From the NCBI GenBank assembly GCA_007124075.1, contig SLFV01000374.1, positions 1 to 18,702 of the forward strand: 18,702 nt of DNA, given 5' to 3'. Every line of letters begins with the position of its first letter. The first letter of the stretch is position 1. This document shows positions 14,219 to 18,702 of this stretch, piece by piece. This DNA comes from Roseimaritima sp. Lineage in GTDB: Bacteria > Planctomycetota > Planctomycetia > Pirellulales > Pirellulaceae. Made by a program: the position numbers and the translations under genes. The notes under the pieces were generated by a model. That model ran no database searches and had not been told where the DNA came from. It saw only the letters and a program-made list of their open reading frames with translations.

Positions 14219-15648
14219 GCGCAACAGTGCACCATCCGGAAGCGGCCAAGGAATTTGTGGCAAATTCTGAGCGGATGCAATGGCATGACATGGCGCTTTG
14301 GTTTGTTCGCAACAAACGCGACCTGCAGGCTGCCAAGACTCCCGAGTGGGAGTATCTGCGGGAATTAGCGGCAGAAATCAAGGCTCACACGCAAGCCAAT
14401 CTGGATGTGTATTTGGAGGAATTCGAACGACAGGCAGCGGCACGCGGAGCCGTCGTCCACTGGGCGGCTGATGCGGCCGAGCACAATGAGATTGTGCTGG
14501 GAATTCTCCAAAAGAACGGCGTCCAACGCATCGTGAAAAGTAAGTCGATGCTGACCGAGGAGTGTCACTTAAATCCTTTTTTGGAGGCTCATGGGGTTGA
14601 AGTGATCGATAGTGATCTGGGTGAGCGGATCATTCAAATGCGAAACGAACCGCCCAGTCATATCGTATTGCCAGCGATTCATCTGAAGAAGGAGGATGTC
14701 GGAAACACGTTTCATCAGCATCTTGGGATTCCCCCGCACATTTCTGATCCAAAGGTACTGACGGAGGTCGCACGCGGGCACCTGCGGCGCAAATTCCTAG
14801 ACGCGCAAGCGGGGATCACAGGTGTCAATTTTGCGATAGCGGAAACCGGCGCCGTTGTGGTTTGCACCAACGAAGGTAACGCTGACTTGGGGGCGTCTTT
14901 GCCTCCGATTCATATTGCATGCATGGGGATCGAAAAATTGATCGCTAGGCAGGAAGATTTAGGCGTTTTCACACGTCTGTTGGCTCGCAGTGCGACGGGG
15001 CAACCGATTACGACCTATACCTCCCATTTCCAAGGTCCAAAGCCGGGCGGACAGTTCCATATTGTGTTGGTGGACAATGGACGCACCGGTATCCGCGACA
15101 GTGATCAATTCCGCGAGGCTTTGAACTGCATTCGCTGCGGTGCATGTATGAATACGTGCCCAGTCTATCGCCGCAGTGGAGGTCACAGTTACGCGGCCGT
15201 GGTGCCCGGTCCGATCGGTAGCGTGTTGTCTCCCGCCGCAGACGCAAAGCAGCACCACAGTCTACCGTTTGCTTGTTCGCTGTGTGGTTCCTGCACGGAT
15301 GTATGTCCTGTCAAAATTCCACTGCACCATCAATTGCTGGCATGGCGACAAGAGATTGCTCGGCTGGGGCATTTACCGGCATCCAAACGGCTCTCAATGA
15401 AGGCAGCTTCTTTTCTGTTCTCCCACCCACGACTGTATTCGATTGTGGGCAGCCTGGGACGTCTGGCGTTGCGAATGACGCCACGGTGGCTGCTGTACAA
15501 CCGCCTTAATCCCTGGGGTATCGAGCGAGAAATGCCGCCTGCACCGCGAGCCAGTTTCCGCAAGTGGTACGATCGCGAACGCGCCCGACAGAATCCCTTG
15601 CCAGTGGTTTCCTCGTCTTCGCAACAAAACATGGAGACACAACCGTGA
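14215..15648 (+). CDS. lutB: L-lactate utilisation iron-sulfur protein LutB
   Basis: Ferredoxin-like electron-transfer subunit of the lactate oxidation complex, 477 aa as usual. An N-terminal LUD domain covers about residues 60-290 (including NGVQRIVKSKSMLTEE and FAIAETGAVVVCTNEGNADL). Two [4Fe-4S] motifs follow: CIRCGACMNTCP (Cys305, 308, 311, 315) and CSLCGSCTDVCP (Cys354, 357, 360, 364). The C-terminal LutB region ends in a flexible Ser/Gln tail. The start is ATG 14215 inside the lutA stop (ATGA), with AGAGGA just upstream. The frame is open further upstream, but those 40 residues overlap lutA and are not LutB-like. The stop overlaps the lutC GTG. Confidence 0.95.
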   Translation: MSATVHHPEAAKEFVANSERMQWHDMALWFVRNKRDLQAAKTPEWEYLRELAAEIKAHTQANLDVYLEEFERQAAARGAVVHWAADAAEHNEIVLGILQKNGVQRIVKSKSMLTEECHLNPFLEAHGVEVIDSDLGERIIQMRNEPPSHIVLPAIHLKKEDVGNTFHQHLGIPPHISDPKVLTEVARGHLRRKFLDAQAGITGVNFAIAETGAVVVCTNEGNADLGASLPPIHIACMGIEKLIARQEDLGVFTRLLARSATGQPITTYTSHFQGPKPGGQFHIVLVDNGRTGIRDSDQFREALNCIRCGACMNTCPVYRRSGGHSYAAVVPGPIGSVLSPAADAKQHHSLPFACSLCGSCTDVCPVKIPLHHQLLAWRQEIARLGHLPASKRLSMKAASFLFSHPRLYSIVGSLGRLALRMTPRWLLYNRLNPWGIEREMPPAPRASFRKWYDRERARQNPLPVVSSSSQQNMETQP

Positions 15649-16244
15649 GGAAAGGTCGGCAGATAATACTGGATCGGGTGCGCAGTCGCGTCTTGCCTGA
15701 TCGCGCTGCTCCGCAGATCGATTGGGACCGATTGGTTCGTTACGACGATTTGAAAGCACAATTTTGCGATTCTGCAGAATTCGTTGGCGCAAAGGTTCAT
15801 CACGTTGATTCGGTGGCAACGATCCGACGAACGTTGGAAGAGTCAGCCGAATACGACAGCGGGAAGGTGATCGCATCGACCGTTGAGGGCCTGGAGGGCA
15901 ACTTTTCTGCGTCCCAGGTCCAGAGTCCGCAAGAGTATCAGTCGCTAGACTGGATGTTGATTCGTGGACGGTTTGGAGTGGCGGAGAATGGTGCGATTTG
16001 GGTCCCTGCTGACGAAGTAGACGATCGGGTTCAAGTGTTCATTACACAGCACCTAGTCATTGTTTTGGAAGCTGCGGATTTAGAACCACACATGCACGCA
16101 GCGTATCAGAGACTAGGACGTTTTGAGGGTTACGGCGTGTTTGTGTCTGGGCCAAGTAAAACCGCCGATATCGAGCAATCGCTAGTGCTGGGGGCCCACG
16201 GTTGTCGAACCCTGGATATTTTTTTGATCGGTCGTTGCAAATAG
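15645..16244 (+). CDS. lutC: LutC, LUD-domain lactate utilisation protein
   Basis: Third subunit of the LutABC complex, 199 aa. The LUD-domain ending is diagnostic: GVFVSGPSKTADIEQSLVLGAHGCRTLDIFLIG, with the GPSKTADIE motif. Before it are a strand-rich core (DWMLIRGRFGVAENGAIWVPADEVDDRVQVFITQHLVIVLEAADL) and a variable N-terminus. I place the start at GTG 15645, inside the lutB stop (GTGA), with GGAG eight bases upstream. An ATG at 15564 is in frame but would overlap lutB by 85 bases with poor sequence. The two 4-base overlaps show that lutA-lutB-lutC are one translational unit. Slightly shorter than B. subtilis LutC. Confidence 0.93.
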   Translation: MRKGRQIILDRVRSRVLPDRAAPQIDWDRLVRYDDLKAQFCDSAEFVGAKVHHVDSVATIRRTLEESAEYDSGKVIASTVEGLEGNFSASQVQSPQEYQSLDWMLIRGRFGVAENGAIWVPADEVDDRVQVFITQHLVIVLEAADLEPHMHAAYQRLGRFEGYGVFVSGPSKTADIEQSLVLGAHGCRTLDIFLIGRCK

Positions 16245-16283
16245 CCTGTCGAAATAGCGGGTATCTGCCTGGGTAGCATGGGG

Positions 16284-16316
16284 GCTTGAAGCGTTAGGCC
16301 TCCAAGCTTGGCCCCG
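16284..16316. terminator. weak convergent hairpin between lutC and the DUF502 gene
   Basis: A GGGGC/GCCCC pair (about 16281-16285 with 16311-16315) encloses GCTTG/CAAGC and the perfect palindrome CCAAGCTTGG (16302-16311). It lies between the lutC stop and across the end of the minus-strand DUF502 gene. No T-run on either strand, so termination is only a possibility. Confidence 0.2.
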
Positions 16317-17262
16317 CAGTCTTGGGGGTTTGAGGCAAATTCAGTTGTAAGCGTCCGCTTTGCCCCGTCTGCTGATTGGGGGCAACCACCACGCCGCAAC
16401 TCACGATGAACTGTATAGCCTGATCGATCGTCAGCTCCAGATCGATCGCTTCGCTTTTGCGGACGGTGATCGTAAATCCCGTCATTGGTAAGGGAGACGT
16501 CGGCATGAACACACTCAACACAGATTCGTTGGCCGCTGCGGAGATATCTGCTAACGAGTTTCCGGTGACAAAGCCAATAGACCACAGACCATGACGTGGA
16601 TACTCCACTGCCACCACTCGGTTGAATTCAATATCCCGATCACTGAAGACAAAATCGGTAACCTGTTTTACCGACCCATAAACGTTGCTGATCAGTGGTA
16701 TTCGCGCAATGAATCGCTCCAGACCATTGATCAGCCATCGACCCACACCGTGCGAAAACAACCGCCCTAGAACATACAATACCGTCACAAAAACCAGCAG
16801 AAAAACCGGGACGACTCGATATCGCGGGAGGTACTTCAGCTCAACATACCGATGCCAATAAGCATTCACCGTCAGGGGAGCGGGCTGGTAGGGCCCCAAG
16901 CGTTGAACGTTGTCGTTGACATATATAAAAACCTCTTTAGGCATGAAACCCTTGCCTGCAGGCGCCGGTACGTAGATCTTGCCCTGGATTTCGAAACCTG
17001 CTGACGATCGATTCGGATCAACAATTGTTGCCCCCTGCGGCATCGATTTCGGAGAATCTTCAATCGACCAAACAACGACATAGCGAATTCCAGCTTCGAC
17101 GGGGCGCAAAACATAATTTTCGATCAGATTCCATGCCCAGATAAATAGGACCAAGGTCAGCAGCGGAGGCATGACGACCCCTAGGCCTCTGAGCAGCGAC
17201 CGGCGAAAAGAACGCGCCTCTGGACCATCGGCAGGTGTCGGAGCAGAAATAGGTTGGGACAT
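16294..17262 (-). CDS. DUF502 family integral membrane protein with extra central domain
   Basis: Function unknown. The 322-aa product has two clear membrane segments, about residues 27-48 (LGVVMPPLLTLVLFIWAWNLI) and about 151-170 (VVPVFLLVFVTVLYVLGRLF), plus the DUF502 signature in the second half: IPLISNVYGSVKQVTDFVF, VVAVEYPRHGLWSIGFVTG, VFMPTSPLPMTGFTITV, IDQAIQFIVSCGVV. Ordinary DUF502 proteins are about 200 aa; here about 90 extra residues sit between the membrane segments and a Gln/Pro-rich tail follows. ATG 17262 (MSQPISAP...) is chosen over a TTG one codon upstream; neither has a good Shine-Dalgarno. It lies on the minus strand downstream of comF, 229 bases away, with the tandem repeat between. 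Confidence 0.9.
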   Translation of the reverse strand: MSQPISAPTPADGPEARSFRRSLLRGLGVVMPPLLTLVLFIWAWNLIENYVLRPVEAGIRYVVVWSIEDSPKSMPQGATIVDPNRSSAGFEIQGKIYVPAPAGKGFMPKEVFIYVNDNVQRLGPYQPAPLTVNAYWHRYVELKYLPRYRVVPVFLLVFVTVLYVLGRLFSHGVGRWLINGLERFIARIPLISNVYGSVKQVTDFVFSDRDIEFNRVVAVEYPRHGLWSIGFVTGNSLADISAAANESVLSVFMPTSPLPMTGFTITVRKSEAIDLELTIDQAIQFIVSCGVVVAPNQQTGQSGRLQLNLPQTPKTAGPSLEA

Positions 17263-17326
17263 CAATTCTGTTTATCGAGTGTGAGGTTTTGCGCGGCACG
17301 CACCAGCGAAAAATAAGTGTCTGGTA

Positions 17327-17371
17327 ACTTTTGGGCGATGCACTTTTGGGCGATGCACTTTTGGGCGATGC
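17327..17371. repeat. perfect tandem repeat, 3 x 15 bp
   Basis: Three identical copies of ACTTTTGGGCGATGC run without interruption at 17327-17341, 17342-17356 and 17357-17371. They fall between the comF stop and the DUF502 start (both genes minus strand). The period is a multiple of three, so the frames over it stay open, but no gene there has other support. It may be a copy-number-variable spacer, or repeated protein-binding sites in the DUF502 leader. Confidence 0.9.
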
Positions 17372-17491
17372 AACTACAGGGCGACTCCCCTAGCACGCGC
17401 ATCGGACACTATTTCCTTGACCGACCTCGAAATAGGAGGAACGCACGACCGCCCACACCTGAGCAAAGGACGCCTGGAACTGCCTGCACGT

Positions 17492-18286
17492 CTAGGCTCC
17501 CGTTGCCCGGGCGATTACCAACACCGACACCTGCCCGACGCCTAATTTTTTTAGCGTTTTACTGGCTTCGTCACAGGTCGTACCCGTGGTCAACACGTCG
17601 TCCACCAGTAAAACCTTGCTTGGAATAGTCATCGCACGACTACGCCTTGAAAGATAGCTTTTTTTCGGCGCAAAGGAACCGTCCAGATTACGGCGTCGAG
17701 CAGCAGGGCCCAATAATCCTTGTTTTTTTGTGCGCTTACACCGCCGCAGCAGATGGTGAAGCGGCAGGTTCAATTCATTTGCAATCGTCGCTGCCAAGGT
17801 TAAGGCGGGTGTGCATTTGCGATTCAGTCTGCGTGACCAGTGCGAGGGCACCCACGTGACGGACTGGAATCCCTGTTCGATCAGCGTCCTAGCCTGGATT
17901 CTTACCACAAGTCGAGCCATCTCCTCGGCGAACCGCCAGCCCGCTGGATGCTTGATCTGATAAACCGCCGTTCGTAAGGGCTCCTGATAAACCCCCAATG
18001 CAAAAACATGCTCAAAGTGGAACCGATGATCTCGACAATGGGGACACTGCTGGACGTCCGACGGAAGCGGCATGCCACAAGCCGTACAGCTCCGCGGTGC
18101 CCGGCAGACCAACAATTCATCCCAGCAGCGTTTGCACAACATCGTCGTCGGCGGTAGGTGGGGCGTCATACCGTCAACATCGTCATCGGACGAACCGAAC
18201 CGCCTGTCCGTGCACGAACCTTGGCCACAAATCCAGCAACTTGGAGGCAAGAAAAGGTCAAGGAGATCTTGGTACGCTTGCCGCAT
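17492..18286 (-). CDS. comF: ComF family phosphoribosyltransferase-like protein
   Basis: ComF/GntX family: in competent bacteria it helps DNA uptake or transformation, but its role elsewhere is uncertain. The 264-aa product has four zinc-ribbon-like Cys pairs at the N-terminus (CWIC 17/20, CKRC 51/54, CTAC 67/70, CPHC 81/84), a middle part with WVPSHWSRRLNRK in place of the usual R-G-F-N-Q segment and KKQGLLGPAARRRNLDGSF, and the PRPP-binding loop VLLVDDVLTTGTT (225-237). ATG 18286 has AGGG six bases upstream; an ATG at 18292 and a GTG at 18301 are in frame, so the true N-terminus may be 2-5 residues longer. It is the minus-strand gene before DUF502. No other competence genes are in view. Confidence 0.9.
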   Translation of the reverse strand: MRQAYQDLLDLFLPPSCWICGQGSCTDRRFGSSDDDVDGMTPHLPPTTMLCKRCWDELLVCRAPRSCTACGMPLPSDVQQCPHCRDHRFHFEHVFALGVYQEPLRTAVYQIKHPAGWRFAEEMARLVVRIQARTLIEQGFQSVTWVPSHWSRRLNRKCTPALTLAATIANELNLPLHHLLRRCKRTKKQGLLGPAARRRNLDGSFAPKKSYLSRRSRAMTIPSKVLLVDDVLTTGTTCDEASKTLKKLGVGQVSVLVIARATGA

Positions 18287-18319
18287 CCACATCCCTGGCA
18301 CGAAGCCATCACTTCATTA

Positions 18320-18328
18320 ATTATCGCA
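18320..18328 (-). promoter_or_regulatory. candidate extended -10 promoter of comF
   Basis: Read on the minus strand, TGCGATAAT matches an extended -10 (TGnTATAAT-like, with GATAAT five of six). It ends 33 bases before the comF ATG, giving a leader of roughly 27 bases. No good -35 is visible, as extended -10 promoters allow. Confidence 0.35.
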
Positions 18329-18418
18329 ACGATCGATTAACTTAGAATCCAAGCATTGTAACGTGAGCTTTACCACGCGACAAACACCCAAGCAACAGGG
18401 CACCCTTCAGGTTGAGAT

Positions 18419-18613
18419 TCACCGTTGCAGGCTAATTTTCCGAGACTGCCTGGTGATAAAGTGGGCTTGCTTTCGCTCCAACATCGCTAGCTCTTTATCG
18501 ACCCACACGTCCAGTCGTGACACACTGGGGTGCAGGCGTTCCATGAGTTCGTTCCAATGCTCCGATCGCGGCTGGGGGACCTCTGCACGTCGGTAATTCG
18601 AAGATGTAGTCAT
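18419..18613 (-). CDS. small protein of unknown function (64 aa)
   Basis: I do not recognise a named family. From ATG 18613, with GGAG (minus strand, 18627-18624) ten bases before it, the product reads MTTSSNYRRAEVPQPRSEHW, a Leu/Glu-rich helical middle (NELMERLHPSVSRLDVWVDKELAMLERKQ) and a basic end (TRQSRKISLQR). No membrane segment or signal peptide. The frame extends to a TTG at 18670, but that part is Arg-rich and lacks a Shine-Dalgarno. The regular helix-friendly pattern and correct ribosome site argue for a real gene. It is upstream of comF on the same strand with a 132-base gap that holds the comF promoter candidate. Confidence 0.6.
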   Translation of the reverse strand: MTTSSNYRRAEVPQPRSEHWNELMERLHPSVSRLDVWVDKELAMLERKQAHFITRQSRKISLQR

Positions 18614-18702
18614 CGTAGCAGTTCTCCGGCGGGCCCTCCCTAGCACGAATGAATGGTTGCCGTCCAGCAACCTTTTTCAATGGGTTGTTAGAGATCCAAA
18701 CC

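Noticed and set aside
17317..17628. 103-aa plus-strand frame containing repeated HFWAM
   Set aside because: The peptide repeat is only the 15-bp DNA repeat translated; the rest is antisense to the end of comF.
1..18702. CRISPR array, tRNA or rRNA genes, complete insertion sequence
   Set aside because: No regularly spaced repeats, no cloverleaf-like or rRNA sequence, and no transposase were seen on reading both strands.

Overview
The window reads as a chromosomal segment of a planctomycete, most likely from the Pirellulales (Rhodopirellula/Blastopirellula-like). Pointers are a DUF1559 pseudopilin-like protein followed by a small carboxypeptidase-regulatory-like lipoprotein, a bL17 with insertions and an acidic tail, a DUF502 protein with a large insertion, a tandem DUF3467 protein, and several small proteins that I recognise only as planctomycete-type. 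Moderate G+C and frequent GTG/TTG starts are compatible. This is inference from gene families, not a database match.

Left part (1-4425): a 76-aa protein of unknown function and an AstD-like aldehyde dehydrogenase, possibly co-transcribed. A convergent orphan Dam-type adenine methyltransferase follows. Next is a tightly coupled thyA-folA pair (ATGA overlap) that makes dTMP and regenerates tetrahydrofolate, preceded by a possible leader stem-loop.

Central part (4426-7740): a shortened alpha ribosomal operon, rpsM-rpsK-rpoA-rplQ, without rpmJ or rpsD. It has wide intergenic gaps and closes with a strong intrinsic terminator.

Middle right (7741-13065): the tandem DUF3467 protein, the DUF1559/lipoprotein pair, a flavin monooxygenase of the Baeyer-Villiger type, and a basic 137-aa lineage-type protein. 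The 137-aa gene lies behind a gap holding an inverted repeat, repeated GGTTGC half-sites, and a short membrane-protein-like ORF with a near-perfect Shine-Dalgarno.

Right part (13066-18702): a lutABC lactate-oxidation operon joined by 4-base stop/start overlaps, with two perfect palindromes upstream. On the minus strand are a DUF502 membrane protein, a ComF-type phosphoribosyltransferase and a 64-aa unknown protein, with a perfect 3 x 15-bp tandem repeat between comF and DUF502.

The bulk is housekeeping and ordinary metabolism. I see no CRISPR array, tRNA, rRNA, complete insertion sequence or defence cluster. The best candidates for something undescribed are the region 12336-12676, the tandem DUF3467 protein, and an amber-interrupted small frame coupled to the monooxygenase.
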